This document shows positions 52,663 through 61,587 of a stretch of DNA of 64,000 nt, in pieces (position 1 is the first letter of the stretch; each line of letters opens with the position of its first letter). The position numbers were made by a program, and so were the translations under genes. This stretch comes from Senegalimassilia sp003474385 (GTDB lineage: Bacteria > Actinomycetota > Coriobacteriia > Coriobacteriales > Eggerthellaceae). The notes beneath the pieces were generated by a model. That model made no database searches and had not been told where the DNA came from. It saw only the letters and a program-made list of their open reading frames with translations. The stretch is taken from the NCBI RefSeq assembly GCF_003474385.1, contig NZ_QUCY01000003.1, positions 1 to 64,000 on the forward strand. The letters are read 5' to 3'.

Positions 52663-53505
52663 ATGACCGGGGAAGCTACAGCTGTTAAGGAATCGACGGG
52701 GGGACGCAGGGAACAATGCAACATAGTGGCCATGCCGGAAACCTCGCCGGCCAGCAAAACCTCGACCTGCCACAAGACCGTGCGTAGCGGCACCATCTAC
52801 GATTTCGATATGCAAGAGCGTCGTCGCGAAAGCCTCGAGCGCGCCGAGAAGTTGAAGGCGGAACTTGGGGACGAACCCATAACGGGGGCCGATGAGCGGA
52901 TCGCCTACCGCTTTGTGAAGCGAGTTTTCGACTTCGCGTTCAGTGCGGCGGTTCTGGTGCTGCTGAGCTGGCTGTTCGTCATCATCGCCATCTTGGTGAA
53001 GGTCGACGACCCCAAGGGCCCCGTGTTCTTTAAACAGACCCGCGTGGGCAAAAACGGCCGTGAGTTCGAAATGTTGAAGTTTCGCAGCATGTGCGTGGAC
53101 GCCGAGGAGAAGCTGGCAGACCTCAAAGAGCTCAACGAGAAGACCGGCCCGGTGTTCAAGATTGCCGAGGATCCGCGTATCACCCGCGTGGGCAAGTGGT
53201 TGCGCAAGCTGAGCCTGGACGAGCTGCCGCAGTTCATCAATGTGCTTCGCTCGGACATGAGCGTCGTGGGCCCGCGCCCCGCGCTGCCGAACGAGGTTGC
53301 AACCTACAACGACTACCAGCGCCAAAGGCTGCTGGTGAAGCCCGGCATGACATGCTACTGGCAAACCCGTCGCAACCGCGACTCGATTACCTTCGACGAG
53401 TGGGTCGATTTGGATTTGCTCTACATCGAGAAGTGCTCCGTGTGGAGTGATTTCAAGCTGATTGTTCAAACCGTGGGCGTGGTGCTGACCGCGCAAGGGA
53501 GTTAA
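52663..53505 (+). CDS. Initiating sugar-phosphate transferase (polyprenyl-phosphate glycosyl-1-phosphate transferase)
   Basis: This enzyme starts repeat-unit assembly by moving a sugar phosphate from a nucleotide sugar to undecaprenyl phosphate. The 280-residue product has the RVFDFAFSAAVLVLLSWLFVIIAILVKVDDPKGPVFFKQTRVGKNGREFEMLKFRSM core, with one membrane helix, and the DELPQFINVLRSDMSVVGPRP motif of the bacterial sugar transferase family. It lacks the four extra membrane helices of WbaP/WcaJ, so it is a short form like PglC, with a 90-residue polar N-terminal extension. The start is uncertain: 52663 has a weak site, and ATG 52732 is an alternative. Confidence 0.88.
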   Translation: MTGEATAVKESTGGRREQCNIVAMPETSPASKTSTCHKTVRSGTIYDFDMQERRRESLERAEKLKAELGDEPITGADERIAYRFVKRVFDFAFSAAVLVLLSWLFVIIAILVKVDDPKGPVFFKQTRVGKNGREFEMLKFRSMCVDAEEKLADLKELNEKTGPVFKIAEDPRITRVGKWLRKLSLDELPQFINVLRSDMSVVGPRPALPNEVATYNDYQRQRLLVKPGMTCYWQTRRNRDSITFDEWVDLDLLYIEKCSVWSDFKLIVQTVGVVLTAQGS

Positions 53506-53513
53506 CATCCGTG

Positions 53514-55220
53514 ATGAGTCAAGACATTGACAAGCTTTACGAGCGCTGGCTCGCCAATGTTGGCGAGGCCAGCCGCATTGCTCTCGAGGGCTTGGATCCC
53601 GAGAGTATGGAGGATGCATTCTATCACGATCTTGCGTTCGGTACGGGTGGCCTTCGTGGAAAGCTGGGCATAGGTCCCAATCGCATGAACGCTTACACAG
53701 TGGGCAAGGCTACACAGGGCTTGGCTGATTATCTGAACGCAAGTTTTGAGAATCCAACAGTGGCACTTTGCCGCGACACGCGCCACGGCTCGGAGGAGTT
53801 CGTGCGCCGCGTCGCTGAGGTGCTCGCGGGCAACGGGATCAAGTCCTTCGTCTTTGAGCGCGTAGAACCAACGCCAGCGCTTAGCTTTGCTGTGCGCGAG
53901 TTGGGGTGCTCTGCAGGTGTCAATATCACCGCCTCTCATAACCCTGCAGCATATAACGGATATAAGGTTTACGGTGCCGATGGTTGTCAAATCACGGTTG
54001 ATATTGCCGCCGAGATCCAGGCGGCAATTGATAGGGTTGATTGCTTCAACGGCGTAAAGGCGTTGCCTTTTGAAGAAGCGTTGACTCGGGGATCGGTCGA
54101 ATGGACGCCTGAATGCGTGCTTGATCGATACATCGAAATGACGCTTAAAGCTTCTACTCGCGAGGACTGCAGTGCGCTGCGTGTTGTTTATACACCGCTG
54201 CACGGCGTTGGGCTGGAATGCGTCAATCGCGTCCTTAGCGCCATCCATGTCGCTGGGGTTGTAAGGGTTGAGGAGCAGTGTGCGGCAGACGGTGCTTTTC
54301 CAACGTGTCCGTATCCTAACCCTGAGATTCGCGAGGCGCTCGAGCTTGGTCTTGATTATTGTGACCGCGCGAATCCCGATTTGCTGCTAGCAACTGACCC
54401 CGATGCCGACCGTGTTGGCATTGCCGTCCCGCATGCGGGGGAGTACAAATTGCTTTCCGGCAACGAGGTGGGTCTGTTGCTGCTCGACTTCTTGGCTGCC
54501 AAGGCAACTGAGTTCGGCGTTGATATCAGTCGAAAGGTTGTTTGTACCACCATTGTTTCCGCTCCCATGGCTGATGACCTGGCGCGTGAGCGCGGTCTCG
54601 AGCTCCGCCGCACGCTCACAGGCTTCAAGTTCATCGGCGAACAGGTTGGCATGTTGGAGGCTGAGGGCCGCAAGTCCGATTTCCTGATGGGCTTCGAGGA
54701 GAGCTACGGTTATTTGGCGGGTACGTGTGTACGCGATAAGGATGCTGTTGTTGCCTCGATGCTGATTTGTGAACTCGCTGCCTATTGGAAAGCAAAGGGC
54801 AAGGACCTTTACGAGGCTATGGAATCGCTCTATGAGTGTCACGGATTCTGGGCGAACGCGTTGCTGTCGCAGGCATACGAGGGGCCGAGGGGCGCATCTG
54901 AGATGGCGGAGATGATGGCCAGCCTGCGAAATGTCACTTGCGTTGAGTTCGGCGGTGTAGCCGTTGCGCAGATTATCGACTATTCGAATGGCGCAGACAT
55001 GCCTGTTGTCAACCCGACCGGTAAACCGCAGAAGCTCCTGCCTGCGGACGTTCTTGAGCTGAGGCTTGTCGATGGGTCGCGCGCGATATTCCGCCCTTCC
55101 GGCACTGAGCCGAAGGCAAAGGCCTACATCTTTGCGAAAGGCTCAGGTCGCGGCGATGCCGACGAGAAGCTAACTGCGTTGTGTGTTGCAGCAAAACGCA
55201 TTTTGGAAGGAAGAAAATAG
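53514..55220 (+). CDS. Phosphohexomutase (phosphomannomutase/phosphoglucomutase)
   Basis: The enzyme interconverts hexose 6- and 1-phosphates, here probably mannose 6-phosphate to mannose 1-phosphate for the pyrophosphorylase encoded next. The 568-residue product is of the long PGM type: AFGTGGLRGKLG, the phosphoserine loop TASHNPAAYNGYKVY, metal loop DPDADR, sugar loop GFEESYG and phosphate loop RPSGTEPK. It begins at ATG 53514 (or GTG 53511). Its wobble positions look less GC-rich than those of the neighbours, so it may have a different history. It ends directly at the next start (55221). Confidence 0.92.
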   Translation: MSQDIDKLYERWLANVGEASRIALEGLDPESMEDAFYHDLAFGTGGLRGKLGIGPNRMNAYTVGKATQGLADYLNASFENPTVALCRDTRHGSEEFVRRVAEVLAGNGIKSFVFERVEPTPALSFAVRELGCSAGVNITASHNPAAYNGYKVYGADGCQITVDIAAEIQAAIDRVDCFNGVKALPFEEALTRGSVEWTPECVLDRYIEMTLKASTREDCSALRVVYTPLHGVGLECVNRVLSAIHVAGVVRVEEQCAADGAFPTCPYPNPEIREALELGLDYCDRANPDLLLATDPDADRVGIAVPHAGEYKLLSGNEVGLLLLDFLAAKATEFGVDISRKVVCTTIVSAPMADDLARERGLELRRTLTGFKFIGEQVGMLEAEGRKSDFLMGFEESYGYLAGTCVRDKDAVVASMLICELAAYWKAKGKDLYEAMESLYECHGFWANALLSQAYEGPRGASEMAEMMASLRNVTCVEFGGVAVAQIIDYSNGADMPVVNPTGKPQKLLPADVLELRLVDGSRAIFRPSGTEPKAKAYIFAKGSGRGDADEKLTALCVAAKRILEGRK

Positions 55221-56573
55221 ATGATCCACCTCGTGCTACTCTCCGGTGGCTCGGGCACGCGTCTGTGGCCGCTGTCGAACAGCTCGCGCTCCAAACAATT
55301 TTTGAAGGTGCTGCGCGACGCCGACGGCAAGCACGTCTCGATGGTGCAGCGCGTGTTCGGCCAGATCAGGAACGTGCACGCCGACCTGGACGTTACCATC
55401 GCCACCTGCGCGAGCCAAGAGAACTCCATCCGCAGCCAGGTCGACGGCGACTACGCTCTGGTGCTGGAGCCCGAACGTCGAGACACCGCGCCCGCCATCA
55501 TGCTTGCCTGCGCCAACCTGGCCCTCGAGCAGAAGGCCGACGCGGGCGACACTGTTGTGGTGATGCCCATCGACACCTACGCCGACCAGGCGTACTACGA
55601 CGGCATCATGAAGTTGGACGCTGCCGTTCAAGGTAGCTTTGCCGACCTGGTGCTGCTGGGCGTGGAGCCCACGTACCCCTCCGAGAAGTACGGCTACATC
55701 GTGCCGACCTCGTCGGAGAGTGACCCTCGTCGCGTGGAGCGCTTCACCGAAAAGCCCGACGAGGCAACCGCCGAGAAGCTCATCGGGCAGGGTGCCCTGT
55801 GGAACTGCGGTGTGTTCGCATTTAGGCTGGGCTATCTGACGGGGCTTACCGCAAAGTACCTGACCGCCGACGACTTCGAGGGCTTTCGCTCGCGCTATGC
55901 AGAGCTTCCCAAGAACAGCTTCGACTACGAGGTGGTGGAGAAGGCTGACTCCATAGGTGTCGTCTCCTATGCAGGCCAGTGGAAGGACCTGGGCACCTGG
56001 AATACCCTGACTGATGAGATGGCCGACGAGACCGCTGGCCGCGTGGTTGTGGATGCCAAGACCTGCGAGAACGTGCACGTAATCAACGAGCTTGGCTTGC
56101 CTATGGTGGTTGCGGGTTTGAAGGACGCAGTGATTGTGGCCACGCCCGACGGCGTCCTGGTGACCGGCAAGGAGGCCTCGGCCAACATCAAGAAGCAGGT
56201 TGCGGCGGCAGCCGAAAGCCGCCCCATGTACGAGGAGCGCCGCTGGGGTGAGTACCGCGTCATCGACAGCTCCGTTTTCCCTGACGGGGCGAAAGCCCTG
56301 ACCAAGGAGCTTATCGTGCGCGACGGAAAGCAGCTGAGCTACCAGCGTCATGCGCACCGCAGCGAGGTGTGGACGATCGTCTCCGGCACCGGCGAGGTGG
56401 TGCTGGACGGCCTGGTGCAGCAAGTGCGCGCGGGCTCCGTAGTGAACATCGCCGCCGGCACGCTCCATGCAGGCCGATCTCTTGGCGGGAACCTGCACGT
56501 CATCGAGGTGCAGCAGGGCGACATCTTGGCCGAGGAAGACATCGAGCGCTTCGGCGATTATTGGAGGGCTTAA
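55221..56573 (+). CDS. manC: Mannose-1-phosphate guanylyltransferase with C-terminal cupin domain
   Basis: The protein makes GDP-mannose from mannose 1-phosphate and GTP. The 450-residue product has the pyrophosphorylase signature LSGGSGTRLWPLSNSSRSKQF, the FTEKPDEATA substrate loop and a C-terminal mannose-6-phosphate isomerase-like cupin (YQRHAHRSEVWTIVSGTGEVVLDG). The cupin keeps the metal-binding His pattern, so the enzyme could also have isomerase activity. With the mutase upstream, a fructose 6-phosphate to GDP-mannose route is nearly complete. GGAAGGA precedes the ATG. Confidence 0.92.
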   Translation: MIHLVLLSGGSGTRLWPLSNSSRSKQFLKVLRDADGKHVSMVQRVFGQIRNVHADLDVTIATCASQENSIRSQVDGDYALVLEPERRDTAPAIMLACANLALEQKADAGDTVVVMPIDTYADQAYYDGIMKLDAAVQGSFADLVLLGVEPTYPSEKYGYIVPTSSESDPRRVERFTEKPDEATAEKLIGQGALWNCGVFAFRLGYLTGLTAKYLTADDFEGFRSRYAELPKNSFDYEVVEKADSIGVVSYAGQWKDLGTWNTLTDEMADETAGRVVVDAKTCENVHVINELGLPMVVAGLKDAVIVATPDGVLVTGKEASANIKKQVAAAAESRPMYEERRWGEYRVIDSSVFPDGAKALTKELIVRDGKQLSYQRHAHRSEVWTIVSGTGEVVLDGLVQQVRAGSVVNIAAGTLHAGRSLGGNLHVIEVQQGDILAEEDIERFGDYWRA

Positions 56574-57692
56574 TTGGCGATTAATGGCAATAAACCCAAG
56601 GTGGCAATAGTCCAGGACTGGCTCGTGAGCCGTGGCGGCGCTGAGCAGGTGCTCCAATGCTTCCATGAGCTCTACCCGGAGGCGCCCATCTACGTGCTGG
56701 TGCACGACGAGGACAAGGCGCCCGAGTGGGCGCGCGGGCTCGACGTGCGAACCTCCTATATACAGAGATGGCCTGGCGGGAAGGACCACTACAGGCTGCT
56801 ACTCTCCTTCATGCCCAAGGCTTGGGAGGCTCTCGACCTGACGGAGTACGACCTGGTGCTGAGCTCCTGCTCGAGTTGCTGCAAGGGCGTGCTGACGCGC
56901 CCCGATGCGGTGCACGTGTGCTACTGCCATTCGCCTATACGCTACGTGTGGGACCTGTACTACGACTACTTTGAGGGATCGTCGGCGATAAAGCGCGCCT
57001 TTATGCCGCACATGATTCACAAGGTTCGCATGTGGGACTTCCAGGCCGCGCAGAGGGTTGACCGGTTCGTGGCCAACTCCGACTACGTGGGCAAGAGGAT
57101 CGCGAAGTTCTACCGCCGTGAGTCGACGACCATTTATCCCGGTATACGCATCCCCGAGAGGCCCGTCTCCGAGGAACGGGACGACTACTACTTCGCGCTG
57201 TCACGCTTTGTGGGTTACAAGCGCATAGATTTGGCCATCGAGGCGTGCAACAAATTGGGCAGAAAGCTCATCGTTGCCGGCTCGGGCGGCGAGGAAGAAG
57301 AGAAGTTGCGCGCCATGGCGGGCCCGACCGTGGAGTTCGTGGGGCGCGTCTCTGACGAGCGGCTGCAAGACTACTACTCCCACGCCAAGGCCTTTCTGTT
57401 CCCCGGAATCGAGGACTTCGGTCTGACGCCGCTTGAGGCCATGGCGGGCGGCGCGCCCGTGCTGGCCTACGGCGAGGGCGGCGCATTGGAGACCGTGGTG
57501 GACGGCGAGACCGGCATGTTCTTCCACGAGCAGAGCGCCGAAGCGCTGGCTTCCTGTATCGAGGAGTTTGAGCGCTGCGGCTTCAGCGCGGCTGCATGCC
57601 GCGCCCGCGCGGAGCAGTTCTCGAGGGAGAAATTCAAGAGGGAGATTGCCGCGTTCTGCGATGCGGCCCTCGCCGAGACAGGAGGCGAATGA
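56574..57692 (+). CDS. Glycosyltransferase family 4, probable mannosyltransferase
   Basis: The 372-residue GT-B enzyme has the opening VAIVQDWLVSRGGAEQVLQCFHELYPEAPI typical of WbaZ/MtfB-like mannosyltransferases, a C-terminal EDFGLTPLEAMAGGAPVLAYGEGG donor-binding motif, and FVGYKRIDLAIEACN. GDP-mannose from the preceding genes is its likely donor. It begins with TTG 56574 immediately after the manC stop, with GGAGGG just upstream inside manC. It overlaps the next gene by 4 bp. Confidence 0.88.
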   Translation: MAINGNKPKVAIVQDWLVSRGGAEQVLQCFHELYPEAPIYVLVHDEDKAPEWARGLDVRTSYIQRWPGGKDHYRLLLSFMPKAWEALDLTEYDLVLSSCSSCCKGVLTRPDAVHVCYCHSPIRYVWDLYYDYFEGSSAIKRAFMPHMIHKVRMWDFQAAQRVDRFVANSDYVGKRIAKFYRRESTTIYPGIRIPERPVSEERDDYYFALSRFVGYKRIDLAIEACNKLGRKLIVAGSGGEEEEKLRAMAGPTVEFVGRVSDERLQDYYSHAKAFLFPGIEDFGLTPLEAMAGGAPVLAYGEGGALETVVDGETGMFFHEQSAEALASCIEEFERCGFSAAACRARAEQFSREKFKREIAAFCDAALAETGGE

Positions 57693-58153
57693 CGATGTCA
57701 AGGGCTTCGAAAATATTAGCCTGGAGCCGTCGGGGGGGGGCACTTCGAAGACGCTTCGCCCAGACGGCGCTGGTGTTCCTGTTCGGGTGCGACGTGCCTC
57801 CGCAGGTGGAGGTCGGCCGTGACGTCGAGCTCCTGCACAACGGCATCGGCACCGTCGTGCACCCGATGACCGTCATTGGGGACGGCGCGTGCATATGCCA
57901 GAACGTCACCATCGGCGACGCCACCAACTGGCCCGGCTACGACGGCGAGGGCTGCTTCGAGGGCGTCGTCATAGGCGAGGGCGTGATGGTGTGCACGGGC
58001 GCGAAGGTGTTGGGCTCCGACGGGCCGTTGCACGTGGGCAAGGGCACCGTGGTGGGCGCGAACGCCGTGCTGACGAAGAGCACTGGCGAAGATGAGGTCT
58101 GGGCAGGCGTGCCCGCCCGGCTGATTAGGAAGAAGAGAACGGCAAACCTGTGA
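57689..58153 (+). CDS. Serine acetyltransferase-like hexapeptide acyltransferase with a 9-G tract
   Basis: The 154-residue left-handed beta-helix protein has hexapeptide repeats (TVVHPMTVIGDGACICQNVTIGDA and VVIGEGVMVCTGAKVLG), as in CysE-related capsule O-acetyltransferases. The start at 57689 overlaps the preceding stop (ATGA) with AGGAGG upstream. A run of nine G (57732-57740) near codon 15 is read in frame here; loss or gain of one G would truncate the protein. This is a classic phase-variation arrangement for a surface-modifying gene, although a sequencing error is also possible. Confidence 0.82.
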   Translation: MTMSRASKILAWSRRGGALRRRFAQTALVFLFGCDVPPQVEVGRDVELLHNGIGTVVHPMTVIGDGACICQNVTIGDATNWPGYDGEGCFEGVVIGEGVMVCTGAKVLGSDGPLHVGKGTVVGANAVLTKSTGEDEVWAGVPARLIRKKRTANL

Positions 58154-58204
58154 CATTTTAAGAAATGGAATTGTTTTACGTTAAAGAAGAAAGTATCAGG
58201 TTCA

Positions 58205-58780
58205 ATGAATTTATTTCAAAAAGTAGTGTTTTCAGCAAAGCGGAAGATGCTGTTCGCTATAAGGCCCTTCATTGGTAATAGGACTTACACAAAACGTTAT
58301 ATCCAGCTCCTTAGGAATGCGGGAATAGATATAAGACCGTATAACGAATGCGGGTTTATTGCTACGAGCGTGTATTTTGACAAATACGATTTCTCAAAGC
58401 TTCATATTGGGCAAGACGTTTTCCTCACCCATGATGTTATTCTGCTCGTCCACGATCAATCCCCTGTCACGGCATGGAACGGCGAGTCGACACAAAAAGA
58501 CGAAGGTTCTTTTTACAACCCCAAGGACATATACATCGGCAACAACGTATTCATTGGCATGAGGACGGTTGTGCTGCCGGGCACTGCCATAGGGGATGAC
58601 GTGGTTATAGGCGCGGGTTCTGTGGTTAAGGGTGACATTCCGGCGGGCACCGTATGGGCAGGAAACCCCGCGAAGATGATCCAAACTACGAAGGAATATC
58701 GCGCAAAGCTAGAGAGACGCGGAGTTTTCGAAGACCGCGATTTTTCAGCGCTTCCCAAGAAAGGCACTTATCATGGCTAA
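58205..58780 (+). CDS. Hexapeptide-repeat acetyltransferase
   Basis: The 191-residue product has the left-handed beta-helix of xenobiotic/galactoside acetyltransferases (IYIGNNVFIGMRTVVLPGTAIGDDVVIGAGSVVKGDIPAGTVWAGNPAKMI), with catalytic-type His residues in HDVILLVHDQS. It probably acetylates a sugar of the repeat unit. From here to about 61450 the DNA is clearly poorer in G+C than the rest of the window, suggesting transfer. It overlaps the next gene by 8 bp. Confidence 0.85.
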   Translation: MNLFQKVVFSAKRKMLFAIRPFIGNRTYTKRYIQLLRNAGIDIRPYNECGFIATSVYFDKYDFSKLHIGQDVFLTHDVILLVHDQSPVTAWNGESTQKDEGSFYNPKDIYIGNNVFIGMRTVVLPGTAIGDDVVIGAGSVVKGDIPAGTVWAGNPAKMIQTTKEYRAKLERRGVFEDRDFSALPKKGTYHG

Positions 58781-60113
58781 TGTCCTTCTTTACGAGCGGC
58801 CGAGCTCGAGTTTGCTTTTCCGCAACGTTATAACGGCCGTCCACGGGCAATCAACCATTACTGGTATTTCCAGTTATAGAGGCTCGTCGGAGGTGTGGTC
58901 TGGGGAATTCATCTATCAAGGGAAATATGATTACTATGACCAGGAGTGCGGCGAGCAGATGGACGATATCATCTGTCGCGATAGATCTCTCTCGTTAATG
59001 GACAGAGAGCGAGCCGAGCGTATCGTAAGAAGGTTTTGGAACGGGGCTCGTTCGCTCTTCGAGCATGGTCATTTCGATTATTTCTACACTATAAGCATAG
59101 ATTGCTATGAAATCGATATTCTTCTCCGCCTTGCGCAGCGGTATGGCATTGATGCCGTTTCATGGATAGGGACATTTTTGAAAGGCTATGCGAGGATCAC
59201 GCTTCGTGGGGAGAGGCGTATCTTAGGTAGACATGTAACGTGCGATGAAGCCGAATGCTTAGCTCGCCAGTTGCTAGACAAAGTTTATCTCCCTGCCTCT
59301 GAGAGCTCAAACATTCAAAAAAAGAAACAGGATGTGCAACGGTTTTATGTGCGTAGAAAACTCATCGAAAACCTGTACAACCCTCTTCAAAAAGTCCTAA
59401 AGCACGACCCTGACAATTTAATGTACAACGTTTACACCTTTCCAGATATGACGTTCGATGACGTTTACGGCTCAAATTACGATGATTACTTTACTTCGCT
59501 TGATTGCATTCAGATAGAGCGAACGAATACCATCTACTATCCGATGCATCTGATACCCGAGGCGACGACTAGTTACTGGTGTCAAGATGTTATAACTCCT
59601 GGTAAAGGAGACAACATCAGTTCTTACGCCGAATATGTCAAGAGGTTCATCGCTGAGGCCGACCCTGGCATTCATTTTCTTATCAAAGAACACCCTGCGA
59701 TGTTCGGCAGGAGGCCCCTGACTTTCTACCGTGAGCTCCAAAGCTACAGCAACGTTGACGTGATACATCCAATGGTTCGTAGTAATGATTTGCTTGATCT
59801 CGTAGACAACGTTCTTGTAGATGACGGAACCGTCGGCATCGAGAGCCTTATTAGGGGGAAACGCGTCCTTTCGCTTGAGGAGAACTACTATAGCAGCCTG
59901 CATCCCAACATAAGCGTCGTTCCCCGCGTGACCTCGGGCGAGCTCTCGACGCGGATTGCTGAAATCGACCCCATTGCGTTTGTTGAGTCTCTGCTGGCCG
60001 ATACTTTTCCTTCTGACTACGACAACGGAAAGAATCAAAACAAATGTGCGGTGGAACCTATAGCCGCCGGCGTCAAGTCTTACCTTGAAACGCGAAACGG
60101 CAGCAATCGATGA
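58773..60113 (+). CDS. Glycosyltransferase-like protein with a KpsC/KpsS-type C-terminal segment
   Basis: The 446-residue product was not matched with certainty. The C-terminal third (FLIKEHPAMFGRRPLTFYRELQSYSNVDVIHPMVRSNDLLDLVDNVLVDDGTVGIESLIRGKRVLSLE) resembles the GT-B donor domain of capsule synthesis proteins such as KpsC/KpsS and of CDP-glycerol-type transferases. The N-terminal half is unfamiliar. No signal or membrane helix is present. It is low in G+C, overlaps both neighbours (8 bp and 4 bp), and probably transfers a sugar of the repeat unit. Confidence 0.6.
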   Translation: MANVLLYERPSSSLLFRNVITAVHGQSTITGISSYRGSSEVWSGEFIYQGKYDYYDQECGEQMDDIICRDRSLSLMDRERAERIVRRFWNGARSLFEHGHFDYFYTISIDCYEIDILLRLAQRYGIDAVSWIGTFLKGYARITLRGERRILGRHVTCDEAECLARQLLDKVYLPASESSNIQKKKQDVQRFYVRRKLIENLYNPLQKVLKHDPDNLMYNVYTFPDMTFDDVYGSNYDDYFTSLDCIQIERTNTIYYPMHLIPEATTSYWCQDVITPGKGDNISSYAEYVKRFIAEADPGIHFLIKEHPAMFGRRPLTFYRELQSYSNVDVIHPMVRSNDLLDLVDNVLVDDGTVGIESLIRGKRVLSLEENYYSSLHPNISVVPRVTSGELSTRIAEIDPIAFVESLLADTFPSDYDNGKNQNKCAVEPIAAGVKSYLETRNGSNR

Positions 60114-61444
60114 GCCAGAGTGTTGGAAAACAAGTCACTCTCAGCAGGCTGTTCTTCTTGTCGGCTGCCGTGTGCACGCTAATTTCCTTTTTCGGCCCTT
60201 TTGCATGGGAGGTCTATGACCCAGAGGCGCTAATCTACTTCTTTGCTGTTGAGGGGATTTTCTGGCTGGGGCTGCTTTGCGGCAGGTACTTTGCGATTAG
60301 CGGGAAGGGCCCTAAAGAAAAAAGTTGCCACTTTAACCGAAAAGGATACGCGGCCATTCTGCTGGCGTTTTCTGTGCTCAGCATCGTAGCCTGCATATAT
60401 CTGTTAATTCGCTTTCGGTCGTATTACGGCAGCTCATATCAATTCGGTGAAGCCTCATATGAGTTCGCTGAAGAGGGTCGAGGTTTGCTTGATAAAATTT
60501 GCACAGTTTCCTTGCAGTTTGGCATGGCCAGCTACCTAATGGGACTTTGCACTGCCTGCAATCAACACGGGTTGGGAAAAGCGCTCTCCGTTGCCGGTTT
60601 TTGGACGACGGCCCTCTATTACACTGCGAGCGGTTCGAGATTTACGGCTGTTGTCGGCTTAATCGTCTTCCTTGTTGCCAACAGGCAGCAATCTATCGCA
60701 GCGCTTCAGAAGATTGCCACTCGGATGCGCATGCGAAAAGGCATGCAAAAAATCGTTGTGGTTTTCCTGGCCGTCATCGTCGTAGCGGCTATTGGTGCCA
60801 TTACCAGCACGAGAATGGATACGGAGTCGAGAATCCCGCAGAACCATTACGAGTTCGTGCCAGGGGACAGCCCCCTTAAGGACAGTTGGGCTCCTTTTGC
60901 GGAGAGTGCCGGAGGCTCCGCAAACGCCATTTTCAGTTTATTTGACTATATCGGAGAATCACCGTTCGTGTTCTCTGCCTACTGGCATTTCTACATGCCC
61001 GAAAAGGTGTATTGGGGCGAGAGCACCTTGCGCTCGGTAGGGCAGGTTCTGCGACCTCTCGGGATTGATGTCGTCCAATCTGAAATGAGCATATACCAAG
61101 AAATCGGAGGCGGTACAGGGAAGTATTCGGGCTTCGTGTATACGCTCATCGTGGATTTCGGCAGGTATCTCACGCCTTTCGTCGCTTTTCTCATCGGCTT
61201 CCTGTTCTCAAAGATCGAGAGGCATCGAGGGGATAGTCCGCTAATGGGGTCGCTTTATCCCTGTGTGGTCGCATCCGTGGTTTTTGCCCCCATCTATTAC
61301 TTTTATGTTGGCAGACTTGACTTCGTTGTCATGGGCCTTTTCGTACTCGAGGTTTTAAGGCGCTTGACGACTAAACAGGGTCGCCCCGCCGCCAGAAATG
61401 ATTCGACACGCCGCTATGGAGAAACCTGCCATGGGTTGCGCTAG
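60110..61444 (+). CDS. O-antigen/capsule polymerase (Wzy-like)
   Basis: The 444-residue protein has about ten to twelve hydrophobic segments and a large loop between later helices (about residues 230-330), as in Wzy polymerases that join lipid-linked repeat units outside the membrane. Wzy sequences are poorly conserved, so the call rests on topology and on the flippase gene next to it. It overlaps the preceding gene by 4 bp (ATGA). Low G+C as in its neighbours. Confidence 0.75.
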   Translation: MSQSVGKQVTLSRLFFLSAAVCTLISFFGPFAWEVYDPEALIYFFAVEGIFWLGLLCGRYFAISGKGPKEKSCHFNRKGYAAILLAFSVLSIVACIYLLIRFRSYYGSSYQFGEASYEFAEEGRGLLDKICTVSLQFGMASYLMGLCTACNQHGLGKALSVAGFWTTALYYTASGSRFTAVVGLIVFLVANRQQSIAALQKIATRMRMRKGMQKIVVVFLAVIVVAAIGAITSTRMDTESRIPQNHYEFVPGDSPLKDSWAPFAESAGGSANAIFSLFDYIGESPFVFSAYWHFYMPEKVYWGESTLRSVGQVLRPLGIDVVQSEMSIYQEIGGGTGKYSGFVYTLIVDFGRYLTPFVAFLIGFLFSKIERHRGDSPLMGSLYPCVVASVVFAPIYYFYVGRLDFVVMGLFVLEVLRRLTTKQGRPAARNDSTRRYGETCHGLR

Positions 61445-61587
61445 GGGAAGATATTTTGGGTGCTGTGACTGCCGTGCCCGTTTGTCAACGCCTTTCATGT
61501 GGGAGGGGTTGACGTTGCAGCGATTATTCCTTCGCGAGGATTTTGCAAGAGCTATGGAAATCGGCCGCAATTCCACGAGGTGTAGCT

